From positions 372,001-436,000 of the forward strand of contig NZ_KB895416.1 of NCBI RefSeq assembly GCF_000374845.1: DNA of 64,000 nucleotides, written 5' to 3'. The notes beneath the pieces are model-generated. The model did no database searches. It worked only from the letters and a program-made list of their open reading frames with translations, and had not been told where the DNA came from. Origin of the DNA: Paenibacillus terrigena DSM 21567. GTDB lineage: Bacteria; Bacillota; Bacilli; Paenibacillales; Paenibacillaceae. The number at the start of each line of letters is the position of its first letter. The first letter of the stretch is position 1. Shown here in pieces: positions 44,501 through 52,151 of the stretch. The translations under genes were made by a program, and so were the position numbers.

Positions 44501-46666
44501 GCCACAAGTCAGGAGACGATCGGCGATAATAATGCGGCATCCATGGCGATTGACGGAAACCCTCAGACGATGTGGCATTCCAAGTGGGACAAATCCGACG
44601 TTCTCCCGCAATCGATTACCTTAAAACTTGGAGGAACCAACAAGATCAACAAAGTTATGGTTTTGCCAAGGTCAGGCGGCGGCAATGGGAATATTACAGC
44701 TTACAATGTATATGTAAGTACGGATGGGGCGACTTTTACCAAAGTTGCAAGTGGCAGCTGGGCCAATGACGACACGGAGAAAAATGCAGATTTTACACCG
44801 GTAAATGCATCATATGTCAAGCTCGAAGCAACTGCGGGCATAAATGGCTGGGCATCGGCTGCGGAGATCAATATAGGTCTTGCACCAATAACGGGGAAGC
44901 TTGTTGGAATCACACCGCCAGCTGCCGTCACAGGGGTGGAGAGCGGAGTGGCGAAGACAGCCAGTGCCCTTGGACTGCCTGCTAAAGTCGAAATGGTTAC
45001 CGATGCAGGAATAGTGAATGCCAATGCGACATGGAATGTAGAGGCTTCGAGCTACGATCCTGCTCTGACGACTGCACAATCCTTCACTGTCAATGGAACT
45101 GTAGCTCTGCCGTCTGGCGTTATAAACCCTGACAATGTAGCATTGACAACAAGTATTAGCGTAACTGTAAACTCTGTCAATGCCGTTCAGATGGTTAACG
45201 ACACGGATTCTAACATTTTCTATACCGGATCCTTTTCTTACTCCCAATACAGAGGGAAAGGCGATTATATGAACGATGTGCACCAAACTCAAGGTAATGG
45301 TGACTACTTCCAATATACGTTTACCGGAACGGGTATAGATTATATCGGTGTTAAGAACGGAGATATCGGGAATCAGGAAGTCTATATTGACGGCAAGCTT
45401 ATGCAAACTGTAAGCGGAACCGCTCCAAGCTATACTGCCCAGGGGGTCATATACAGCAACAAGAGTCTTGTGAGTGGAACTCATACGATCAAAGTTGTAA
45501 AGAGGTCGGGGAACTGGATGGTATTGGATGCATTGAAGGTATATCGGGATTCGGAGTTGAAAACCATCACAGTACCTGCAGCAATCACAGGCGTGGCGAA
45601 CGGAACGGCAAAGACGGCGGAAGCCCTCGGATTGCCTGCTAAGGTAGAACTGGTTACGGATACAGGAAGCATGAATGCCAATGTGACATGGAATGTAGTG
45701 GCTTCAAGCTATGATCCGGCTGTGAAGGCAGAACAGACCTTCAAGGTGGATGGAGCCGTAACCTTGCCGGATGGCGTAGATAACCCGAACAACGTAGCCT
45801 TGACAACAAGCATTCAAGTGACGGTGCTTCCAGCATCAACACAGCCGCAATCCTCATTAACAGGTGCCCATCAAGTAGCTCCTGACCAAACATTCGATAT
45901 AACAATGGGACTAAGCGGCGTTAAGGAAAGCGTATATCAGCACATGTATGCGCAAGATTTGACGCTTCACTATGATTCGACGAATTTGAAACTCGACTCG
46001 GTTACATCCTTGAAAGATGGATTTAAGGTCATCGAACAGAAGGAACTGATGCCGGGACATATCCGAATTGTGGCTGCCAGCGTGGGTGCCAACCAAGGCG
46101 TGCAAGCCCAAGGCGATGTGTTATCCTTCACATTTACGGCCAAATCTGCTGCACGGGAAGCCGAAACGACCCTTTCTGTAGGAAATGTTGTCATTGCCAA
46201 TAGGGAAGGGAATGAGCTTCAGGTAGGCGGAGCTGCCCACGAACTGCAAATCAGTATCGCTGTAGATAAGTCAGGCTTGAATACTGCGATTGCTAGTGCT
46301 CAGGCTAAGCACGATGCAGCTGTAGAAGGCAACGAGCACGGTCTGTATGCAATTGGCTCTAAAGCTCAACTGCAGTCGGCAATCGATGCGGCGCGTGCGA
46401 CAGCAAGCGATCCGAATGCTACGCAGCAGCAGGTGGACAGCGCGAAGGCGGCATTGGAAGCAGCAATTCAAGTGTTTGAAAGCAAGAAAATATCCGCAGA
46501 TGTCAATGACAAAGACGGCATCACAGTAGGAGACTTGGCGATTGTTGCGGCAGCGTACGGCAAGCAAGAAGGTCAGCCGGGCTGGAATCCGAAAGCGGAT
46601 GTCAATCATGATGGTAAAGTAGATATTGAAGACCTTGCAATCGTAGCCAAAGCGATTCTGCAATAA
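41588..46666 (+). CDS. Secreted multimodular GH95-like glycosidase with cohesin-like, FIVAR and dockerin modules
   Basis: A 1692-residue secreted protein. A signal peptide ends near THA-A (about residue 35). The N-terminal beta-sandwich (YLGMPIGNGRVGGLVW) and a helical (alpha/alpha)6 barrel to about residue 760 (YWIFNDSRSYYGLETGNH, PETSPFDGPEVLP, WDRYLYTMDLDYL) resemble GH95 alpha-fucosidases/galactosidases, but the match is distant. Then come a Big2 Ig domain (877-959), CBM32 (961-1097), an Ig-like repeat (1101-1194), a jelly-roll carbohydrate-binding-like domain (1196-1319), a second Ig-like repeat (1321-1416), cohesin-like (1421-1559), FIVAR (1561-1634) and dockerin (1636-1692). The first dockerin loop (DVNDKDGITVGDL) is degenerate, the second (DVNHDGKVDIEDL) intact. 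GTG 41588 follows GGGAGGG by 7 bp. Exact glycan substrate is unknown. Confidence 0.82.
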   Translation: MSKMMRKLFIQSLAFTLLSTSVISVDLAKPDVTHAASGPGQSSMLNVDYDSLVSQADLYFNKQVSASYLGMPIGNGRVGGLVWTEPTKLKTQVNRVDVFGHNGASSATSLHGDYFGAVGNVSVDFGGTVFPSDNVPQYLSMYNATENIQGTNLTADILAWSDQDVIAIQVNDTRTTPTPINIDLSMTRSGPLETKNNYSATSVISENNDKIILTQKYEEPTDTNLPINNFYNMSAAVIDVAGRTATASQLDAKTMRLSIPASTGSFTILIGSAASMNRTDDVTASATTAVDHAKSAGYTNIYTSHTAWWHDYWSKSFVSFPAVQGTGYDKDYGAHFVNFYYLMASCFRGEYPAKFNGLLFNTDNGKAMWGTEYWIFNDSRSYYGLETGNHSDLLNPFLNMITRNLNKYRTAAQQQWGSQGIYIPETSPFDGPEVLPDNIAASLQNSLLNGLDLTTEVKNFRNKRIAGADSRWSIDGTGGQWKSGWHSHLVYDAADIANMYWDRYLYTMDLDYLSTTAYPVIKGAAEFYRTFPNLKKGPDNKYHIYKTGFAETIWGADDILNDLNYIRGLLPTAIKAAQLLNVDSDLIPLWQDILDNLAPNPLSSDSNSILKRTRADGKPTYALGRSPIIYLLQSAPTVWDEYQVELLDFDQVNLESKASGVNLNAWDLNMNTLETQQAYTDYMNGQIAGLGVRSWSRFMTDAARMGRSDLVKLGLASNLKQWQTFEVSNPNRLPSTNGGTQTMSIQEDGVFVEGILNGLLQSLAKGPGENPVIHAFGAWPADIDAAFQLQAKKGFTVTASQRSQNIEFVEIYSSLGQTADLNNPWGAAQSVDLYRNGVIAETLTGRLLSFQTSVGEDVVIVKSGTTPDQYKRTISYPKPIFVNAVNTKLTAGDSVQLASNTGADLSGTSMSYTSSDSTVASVDSHGLVTGVSPGTAVITVKAMSGHTTVASGQISVTIKPAIIPQSQMTATATSQETIGDNNAASMAIDGNPQTMWHSKWDKSDVLPQSITLKLGGTNKINKVMVLPRSGGGNGNITAYNVYVSTDGATFTKVASGSWANDDTEKNADFTPVNASYVKLEATAGINGWASAAEINIGLAPITGKLVGITPPAAVTGVESGVAKTASALGLPAKVEMVTDAGIVNANATWNVEASSYDPALTTAQSFTVNGTVALPSGVINPDNVALTTSISVTVNSVNAVQMVNDTDSNIFYTGSFSYSQYRGKGDYMNDVHQTQGNGDYFQYTFTGTGIDYIGVKNGDIGNQEVYIDGKLMQTVSGTAPSYTAQGVIYSNKSLVSGTHTIKVVKRSGNWMVLDALKVYRDSELKTITVPAAITGVANGTAKTAEALGLPAKVELVTDTGSMNANVTWNVVASSYDPAVKAEQTFKVDGAVTLPDGVDNPNNVALTTSIQVTVLPASTQPQSSLTGAHQVAPDQTFDITMGLSGVKESVYQHMYAQDLTLHYDSTNLKLDSVTSLKDGFKVIEQKELMPGHIRIVAASVGANQGVQAQGDVLSFTFTAKSAAREAETTLSVGNVVIANREGNELQVGGAAHELQISIAVDKSGLNTAIASAQAKHDAAVEGNEHGLYAIGSKAQLQSAIDAARATASDPNATQQQVDSAKAALEAAIQVFESKKISADVNDKDGITVGDLAIVAAAYGKQEGQPGWNPKADVNHDGKVDIEDLAIVAKAILQ

Positions 46667-46668
46667 CG

Positions 46669-46703
46669 AAAGAGGCTCATATGCATGCATATGAGCCTCT
46701 TTC
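46669..46703. terminator. Bidirectional terminator between convergent glycosidase genes
   Basis: A near-perfect palindrome, AAAGAGGCTCATATGCAT and its complement, lies between the GH95-like gene and the convergent GH36 gene with A/T tails on both sides. Confidence 0.9.
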
Positions 46704-46718
46704 TCTAATCCAATTCGA

Positions 46719-48833
46719 TTACGGAGCTTCAACTTTCCTTATACGGATAACCTTACTTTGAAAATCGCCATGGAATTCAAGCTTGATTCCGATAGCCATT
46801 AGTGCTTGCCCGCTAAAGAGCTGTTCCACCCCATCGATCTGATAGAGCCAATCGCCCCGCAACCCCTTCAGTCGCAATCTAGGAAGATGATTCATGAAGT
46901 TCCTTGCGTGCAAGAAAACGAATACGACGGCTTCTTCTTGCTGTTCTCCCACATACATCACCGATGCCAGCGGGCCTTCACTAGGTGATTTAAGCCGATA
47001 TTGATCTCCATCTTGAACGATATGTCTGATTTCCTTGTATAAATGGATGAGTTCGCGGGCCTCTTGCTGCTCTTCGGGACTCCATTTTAACAAATTATCA
47101 CCGATACCCAAATTGCCCATCATGGCACAATGAAAACGATAAGCCAATGTCAGCTTGCGACTACTTATCCAACTTACTTCATCGGTGACCCATGACTCCA
47201 TAATTTTAGAACAATAAGCATAAGAGAAGCCTTCTTGAATCTTCAATCGGTCGAAAGCGTCGGTGTTATCGCTCGTCCAGACTTGGTCGAAGTAACGTAG
47301 AATGCCCAGGTCAACCCGTCCCCCACCGCCGGAGCAAGATTGAAATATAACATTTGGATGGGCTTGCTTTAGTTTTCGAGCGATTTCGTATACACCTTCC
47401 GCATGCCGGAACCAAATTTCCTTCTGTTCTTCTCTCGGAGCTGACGGATAACCAGGTTCACTGAAGTTGCGGTTCATATCCCATTTGATGAATCGAATGT
47501 TATGATCCGTTAGTAGACGATTGATGCTTTCGAAAAGATACTGCCGTACGTCGGCTCTAGCCAAATTCAAAATGAGCTGATTACGAATCAGTGTGCTGTC
47601 TCTCGTTGGAAAGTGATAAACCCAGTCCGGATGCGTTCGGTATAGATCGCTATCGGGGTTAACCATTTCCGGTTCGATCCAAAGTCCGAAATCCATGCCT
47701 AACGCATTGACTTCCTGAATTAAATTCTGAAGATCATTCGGGAATTTGTCGGGATTGACGATCCAGTCTCCAAGGCCAGCTCTATCGGAGTTTCTTGCTC
47801 CAAACCAGCCGTCATCCATGACGAACAATTCTACGCCGATCGACGCGGCGATTTTTGCTAAATGGATTTGTTGATCCTCGTTGACGTCAAAAGAGGTGGC
47901 TTCCCAAGAGTTATAGAGCACTTTCCTAAGACTTGAACGGTGTTCGGCCGGAAGAACTTCTTCCCGCTGGTAGCGATGCAGATTTCGACTGACGGCACCA
48001 AAGCCTTCTTTTACGAATCCAAGGACGGATATCGGAGTAACGAAGTTGTCACCGGGCTTTAAATTCCAGGCAAAGTCGAAATCATTCGTTCCCGCGCTTA
48101 TCTTGACCATACCTAGCCTGTCTTTCTCAAACACGATTTTCCAATTTCCGCTGAATGCCAATGCTCCGAAATAAACCTCGCCATGATCTTCTTGAGAATT
48201 GCCGCCACGATCTAGCATGAAGAACGGATTGGTAAAATGGCTGGTCGTGCCTCGTCTGCTCTCCAGAACCAGCTTGGTATCCGGGAGCTCCGTATGACTA
48301 AGCTGCGTTTCGCCTGCCCATTTGCCCGATAGGTACGTTAATCTGTAAGGTTCATCACGTGGTACATATAGGGAACCTGATAGTACTTGCTCCAATTGGA
48401 TGTTTCCACTTCCAGAATTTATTATTTCGCTGTGCAATTCGAGCAGATTATACGCTGGAACAATCTTATAATGCAGGATAACCTCAAGTGGATAAAAAAA
48501 GTCTTTCATTCGAAATGAAAGAACGCTGTCCGAAATCTTGAAATTGATGAAAACCAGCTTTAAGTCTCTGACGCCGTCTTCGAACGTTGCCTTCAAACAG
48601 GGTTCCGTATAGGTAGCTTTTCCAAAGCCCATAAATGTCTCTTGATATACTTCACTGCCACCCGAATATGGATACTCCGCGATAAGCTCAGGTTCCGGAT
48701 AATCTGACAAGTATGGAAGCTTTTCGCCGAAATAGGTTTGAACGATTGTCCCTGTTTTACTTAACCCCAATGCGTATGCGAAGCAATCTCCCTCAAGTAC
48801 CCATATTTTGCGTTCAGAATCATGTTTAATCAT
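46719..48833 (-). CDS. Glycoside hydrolase family 36 alpha-galactosidase
   Basis: A 704-residue cytoplasmic enzyme. The N-terminal beta-supersandwich is about 1-320, followed by the (beta/alpha)8 barrel with ELFVMDDGWFGARNSDRAGLGDW, the nucleophile D452 in KWDMNR and the acid/base D522 in WTSDNTDAFDR. SCSGGGGRVDLG is the usual GH36 substrate loop. Length matches bacterial tetrameric alpha-galactosidases (about 730 residues). It releases alpha-linked galactose from melibiose/raffinose-type oligosaccharides or galactoglycans. AGAGGTGA precedes the ATG at 48833. It is the last gene of the importer operon at 51948-46719, so the imported ligand is probably an alpha-galactoside. Confidence 0.95.
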   Translation of the reverse strand: MIKHDSERKIWVLEGDCFAYALGLSKTGTIVQTYFGEKLPYLSDYPEPELIAEYPYSGGSEVYQETFMGFGKATYTEPCLKATFEDGVRDLKLVFINFKISDSVLSFRMKDFFYPLEVILHYKIVPAYNLLELHSEIINSGSGNIQLEQVLSGSLYVPRDEPYRLTYLSGKWAGETQLSHTELPDTKLVLESRRGTTSHFTNPFFMLDRGGNSQEDHGEVYFGALAFSGNWKIVFEKDRLGMVKISAGTNDFDFAWNLKPGDNFVTPISVLGFVKEGFGAVSRNLHRYQREEVLPAEHRSSLRKVLYNSWEATSFDVNEDQQIHLAKIAASIGVELFVMDDGWFGARNSDRAGLGDWIVNPDKFPNDLQNLIQEVNALGMDFGLWIEPEMVNPDSDLYRTHPDWVYHFPTRDSTLIRNQLILNLARADVRQYLFESINRLLTDHNIRFIKWDMNRNFSEPGYPSAPREEQKEIWFRHAEGVYEIARKLKQAHPNVIFQSCSGGGGRVDLGILRYFDQVWTSDNTDAFDRLKIQEGFSYAYCSKIMESWVTDEVSWISSRKLTLAYRFHCAMMGNLGIGDNLLKWSPEEQQEARELIHLYKEIRHIVQDGDQYRLKSPSEGPLASVMYVGEQQEEAVVFVFLHARNFMNHLPRLRLKGLRGDWLYQIDGVEQLFSGQALMAIGIKLEFHGDFQSKVIRIRKVEAP

Positions 48834-48846
48834 GACGTTTCACCTC

Positions 48847-49668
48847 TTATCCCTTGAGTGACCCCGACACCATGCCGGAAATGATATATTTTTGACCGAT
48901 CAAATATAGAAACAGCACGGGTAACACGGTAAGCACGATAATTGTAAAAATCATATTCCATTCGTTGAAATGGACGCCGAAATAGTTGTATATCGCATTA
49001 ATCATGCCTAATTTATCCTGCTTGTTCAGAAGATAAAGCGGAGTAACAAAATCGTTCCAAGCCCCTAGAAAATTTAAAATGAATCCAGTAATCGTGACGG
49101 GCATTAACAACGGAAACACAACGTTAAAGAAAAGCCTTCCTAATCCGCATCCGTCAATAATCGCGGCCTCGTCCAGTTCTGTCGGGACGCTGCTAATGAA
49201 ACCATAGAAGAGGAATACGGCGAACGGAATCCCAAGCGTCGCGAACACGAGAATAATGCCCGGAAACGTATTTTGCAAATGAAGCGCCTGCAATACTTTG
49301 ATCGTCGTAACGTAATTTAAAGGTGCAACAAGCCCCAGAAAAAAATAGTTATAAATCATCTTGTTCCACCGATCTCTATTGCGTACGAGAACGAAAGCCG
49401 CCATCGAGGTGACCAGGATGCTGATTGCTGCGGATACAGACGACATAAGCAAACTGTTGAAAAAGGAATGAAGAAGGCTGCCGCCTTCGAACGCTTCCAT
49501 GTAATTAACCCACTGCAGCTTGAGAGGAAGGTTCATGGTTACGGTATTCGCTTCCGTAGCCGTCTTGAGTGAATTGACGACAATTAAACTCAAAGGGCCT
49601 AAGATAGATAAAGCAAGAAGCCAGGTCATTGCCTCTTTCATGATCAGCAAGAGCGGTTTTTGTCTCAC
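48847..49668 (-). CDS. Sugar ABC transporter permease (MalG-type)
   Basis: A 273-residue permease with about six helices. The EAA loop reads DEAAIIDGCGLGRLFFNVVFP, and the C-terminus GQKYIISGMVSGSLKG is typical of MalG/MsmG proteins. It overlaps the MalF-type gene by 4 bp (ATGA) and ends 13 bp before the alpha-galactosidase start. It forms the membrane channel with the partner encoded upstream. No ATPase gene is adjacent, so a shared MsmX-type ATPase is expected. Confidence 0.93.
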   Translation of the reverse strand: MRQKPLLLIMKEAMTWLLALSILGPLSLIVVNSLKTATEANTVTMNLPLKLQWVNYMEAFEGGSLLHSFFNSLLMSSVSAAISILVTSMAAFVLVRNRDRWNKMIYNYFFLGLVAPLNYVTTIKVLQALHLQNTFPGIILVFATLGIPFAVFLFYGFISSVPTELDEAAIIDGCGLGRLFFNVVFPLLMPVTITGFILNFLGAWNDFVTPLYLLNKQDKLGMINAIYNYFGVHFNEWNMIFTIIVLTVLPVLFLYLIGQKYIISGMVSGSLKG

Positions 49669-50537
49669 GATGCAGCCTCCTCGCGTGAAGACACAAGCTT
49701 AATCAGGTAAGCGATCATAAGCGTAAAGATGAATGCGACCATGCTCAGCGCATTGGACATGCCGTATCTCCCCATAGAAAATTCCTTGTAAACCTGGGTG
49801 TTGATGACTTCGGTCAAGTCTCCAGGTCCACCATTGGTCAAAGCATAGATGATTTCGAATACGCGAAGTCCGTGGATCATGTTCAGAATCATCGCGATCA
49901 TCAGCGTTGGCATAAGGAACGGAATCGTAATCTGCGTGAACTGCTTCCATCTTCCTGCGCCATCCAAGGAGGCTGCTTCATAGTAGGACTTCGAAATCGT
50001 CTGAAGCCCAGCCAAAATGATGACCATATTCCATCCGACCATCCGCCATATTTCAACGCCCATCGTGGAACCGAGTACGACGTTTTTCTCGGTCAGCCAG
50101 CTATGAGTCAAGTGATCCAGCCCAATAAATCTAAGCACCATATTAAGCGGTCCATCCGGACCTAGAATAGAGATGAAAATGATCCCGATAATGAGTGGTG
50201 ACAGCATGTAAGGTAAGAAGAACACGGTTCGTAACACTTTTTTCGTTTTTAAACCTTCATTTAAAAGGAGCGCTAGAACCAAGCCGATGCCCAATTTGAA
50301 AACAACGGTATAGAGCGTAAAAGAGAGCGTATGATAAATGCTTTTCAGATATGAACCTGATGAAAAGAAGATTTCTTTGTAGTTATCCAGCCCGATAAAC
50401 GTAATGGTTGGTTTCATAGCGGACCAATTCGTAAACGAGTAATACAACCCCCCAAGGACAGGGAGGATGAAAAGAATCGTATACAGAACGAATGCAGGCA
50501 CTACAAAAAGGCGGCTGTAGATTTTTTTATTTTGCAT
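49665..50537 (-). CDS. Sugar ABC transporter permease (MalF-type)
   Basis: A 290-residue permease. VPAFVLYTILFILPVLGGLYYSFTNW opens the first helix, and the EAA loop YEAASLDGAGRWKQFTQITIP is near residues 195-215. I chose the ATG at 50537 because AGGAGAT lies 8 bp upstream; the open frame runs back to 50693 through the hairpin at 50572 and has no support. It partners the MalG-type permease downstream and receives substrate from the lipoprotein encoded upstream. Confidence 0.93.
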   Translation of the reverse strand: MQNKKIYSRLFVVPAFVLYTILFILPVLGGLYYSFTNWSAMKPTITFIGLDNYKEIFFSSGSYLKSIYHTLSFTLYTVVFKLGIGLVLALLLNEGLKTKKVLRTVFFLPYMLSPLIIGIIFISILGPDGPLNMVLRFIGLDHLTHSWLTEKNVVLGSTMGVEIWRMVGWNMVIILAGLQTISKSYYEAASLDGAGRWKQFTQITIPFLMPTLMIAMILNMIHGLRVFEIIYALTNGGPGDLTEVINTQVYKEFSMGRYGMSNALSMVAFIFTLMIAYLIKLVSSREEAAS

Positions 50538-50571
50538 ACAGATATCTCCTATTGTCTTGAGTGAAAAGAAG

Positions 50572-50615
50572 AGGAGCCTGATGGATGAACGAATTGTCTG
50601 ACTGCCAGGCTCCCG
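50572..50615 (-). terminator. Intra-operon hairpin between lipoprotein and permease genes
   Basis: GGAGCCTG and CAGGCTCC form a stem in the gap between the binding-protein stop and the first permease start. Such attenuator or mRNA-end hairpins commonly give the binding protein a higher level than the membrane parts. Confidence 0.65.
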
Positions 50616-50628
50616 CTTAATAGCTCTA

Positions 50629-51948
50629 TTATTGGAACATTTTCGCTCGGTCCGAATCGATGGCTTCCAGCACTTGTTTCGGTGTTTTTCCACCGAGATA
50701 CAGATCCTGCACCAATTTGCCGATGACAGATTGGTTCCAGAACTTAACCCCGCCTTCGAAGTCTAGCCCCGTTCCATCCGCTGCATTTGCAATAACAGAA
50801 GTGTATGCATTGCTTGTTTTACCTTCGACGTCTGTAAAGGAGATCGGTCCTAGATCGGGACGAGCAGCATAGTACTTCTTCAAGTTTTCAGTCTTTGCCA
50901 AGAAGTCGAAATATTGTTTAGCCGCATCAATGACTTTAGATTCCTGGTTAATGGAGCGAACGACACCGCCGGAGCTGGTGGCCCAGGTCTTGTTGTCCGC
51001 AAGAGGAAGAGGGAACATACTCCAAGTATCGGCTTTGCTATCTGGGTATTTAGCCAATACTTCATTCTGGAACGTTGAGTACGTCAGCATCATGGCGTAT
51101 TTGCCGGAGCCCATCGCGTCGACCGAATTTTCCCACGTTTGAGACAAGAAGTCCTTGCCGAAGAATCCTTTGTCCGCGAGTTCTTTCAATTGCGTCAATC
51201 CTATTTCTAAATCCTTCTGATCGGCCATTTTAGCTTGGTTTGTATTGAATTGATCATAGATTCCCGGCGTTTTCTTCGACAGCATGGATCCCATTGTATT
51301 TAACAAAACTTCTTGATGCCATTCTGCTTTCCCTGGCTCGTATATTGGCGTGATTCCTTTGGCAAGCAGCGCCTCGCACACTTTGACGAAATCTTGGTAG
51401 TTCGTCGGTACGGATACTCCGGCTTGCTCGAACAATGCGGGATTGTACAGCACTCCCCAACCGTCCACAGACCAGGTATTAAGCGCAATGACTTTGCCGT
51501 TATATGTTGTTCCGGCTTTGGCCCAATCGGCATATCTGGATACCCATGACTCGCTGCTTAAATCAAGCGCATGCTGGTCTGGCAAGAATTGTTCCATCGC
51601 AACGCCGCTCGGAGTCAAGTACACGTCAGGACCTTCGCCGGTTTGGAACTTCGATTTCAATACGTTAACGTATTGATCATCCGGAGATATAAGGAATTCG
51701 ATTTTATTGCCCGTTTGAGCTTCGAAATCTTTGGCAAGCTCCTTGTCAATGTCTTTGGTCCAGTTGGCGGAGGTCGCTACGGTAATCGTAACGCCATTCT
51801 GTTTGTTCGCCTCAGTGTCGGATGCGTTAGCTGAAGAGGCTGTGGAAGAATTGGAATTCGACTCGGAAGAACTGCAACCTGCCAATAGACTAATTAATGC
51901 GACCAATACGAACATTTTGCTGACCCACTTTTTCTTAAAGCTGCTCAT
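50629..51948 (-). CDS. Sugar ABC transporter substrate-binding lipoprotein (family 1)
   Basis: A 439-residue lipoprotein with lipobox LAGC (C25), a Ser/Asn-rich tether and a family-1 solute-binding domain (VTITVATSANWTKDIDKELAKD, VLKSKFQTGEGPDVYLTP, LYNPALFEQAGVSVPTNYQDF). It is shorter than the LplA-type proteins elsewhere in the window and belongs to the MalE/MsmE class. AAGGAGG precedes the ATG at 51948. It leads an operon with two permeases and an alpha-galactosidase, so its ligand is likely an alpha-galactoside. The divergent YesMN pair and the repeats at 52032-52066 are its likely control elements. Confidence 0.92.
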   Translation of the reverse strand: MSSFKKKWVSKMFVLVALISLLAGCSSSESNSNSSTASSANASDTEANKQNGVTITVATSANWTKDIDKELAKDFEAQTGNKIEFLISPDDQYVNVLKSKFQTGEGPDVYLTPSGVAMEQFLPDQHALDLSSESWVSRYADWAKAGTTYNGKVIALNTWSVDGWGVLYNPALFEQAGVSVPTNYQDFVKVCEALLAKGITPIYEPGKAEWHQEVLLNTMGSMLSKKTPGIYDQFNTNQAKMADQKDLEIGLTQLKELADKGFFGKDFLSQTWENSVDAMGSGKYAMMLTYSTFQNEVLAKYPDSKADTWSMFPLPLADNKTWATSSGGVVRSINQESKVIDAAKQYFDFLAKTENLKKYYAARPDLGPISFTDVEGKTSNAYTSVIANAADGTGLDFEGGVKFWNQSVIGKLVQDLYLGGKTPKQVLEAIDSDRAKMFQ

Positions 51949-52031
51949 AATAACTGACGCCTCCTTGTATAATCTCTATCTTTTGGGTGGCCAACCTTGA
52001 GAATATAATAAGATATGTAGGAAATAAGTTA

Positions 52032-52066
52032 CATGGATATTTTAAGCGTTTTCATGTGGATATTTT
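52032..52066 (-). promoter_or_regulatory. Paired GGATATTTT repeats enclosing a cre-like site
   Basis: CATGGATATTTT (52032-52043) and CATGTGGATATTTT (52053-52066) are direct repeats with a 23-bp period. Between them lies TTTAAGCGTTTTCA (52041-52054), which on the minus strand reads as a cre-like TGAAAACGCTTAAA. The gap separates the alpha-galactoside importer from the YesMN genes. A YesN-type activator at the repeats and CcpA at the cre would overlap physically. Confidence 0.5.
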
Positions 52067-52151
52067 CGCACTCGCAGCTCAAAAAAATGTTTGTAACTCT
52101 TAATTTCGATCTATATAATGTGGGTAAATCTTGCGAGAGGATTTTCGCCCT

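Noticed and set aside
17326..46666. A classical cellulosome
   Set aside because: There is no scaffoldin with repeated cohesins, and the catalytic modules target amino-sugar or fucose/galactose-type glycans rather than cellulose.
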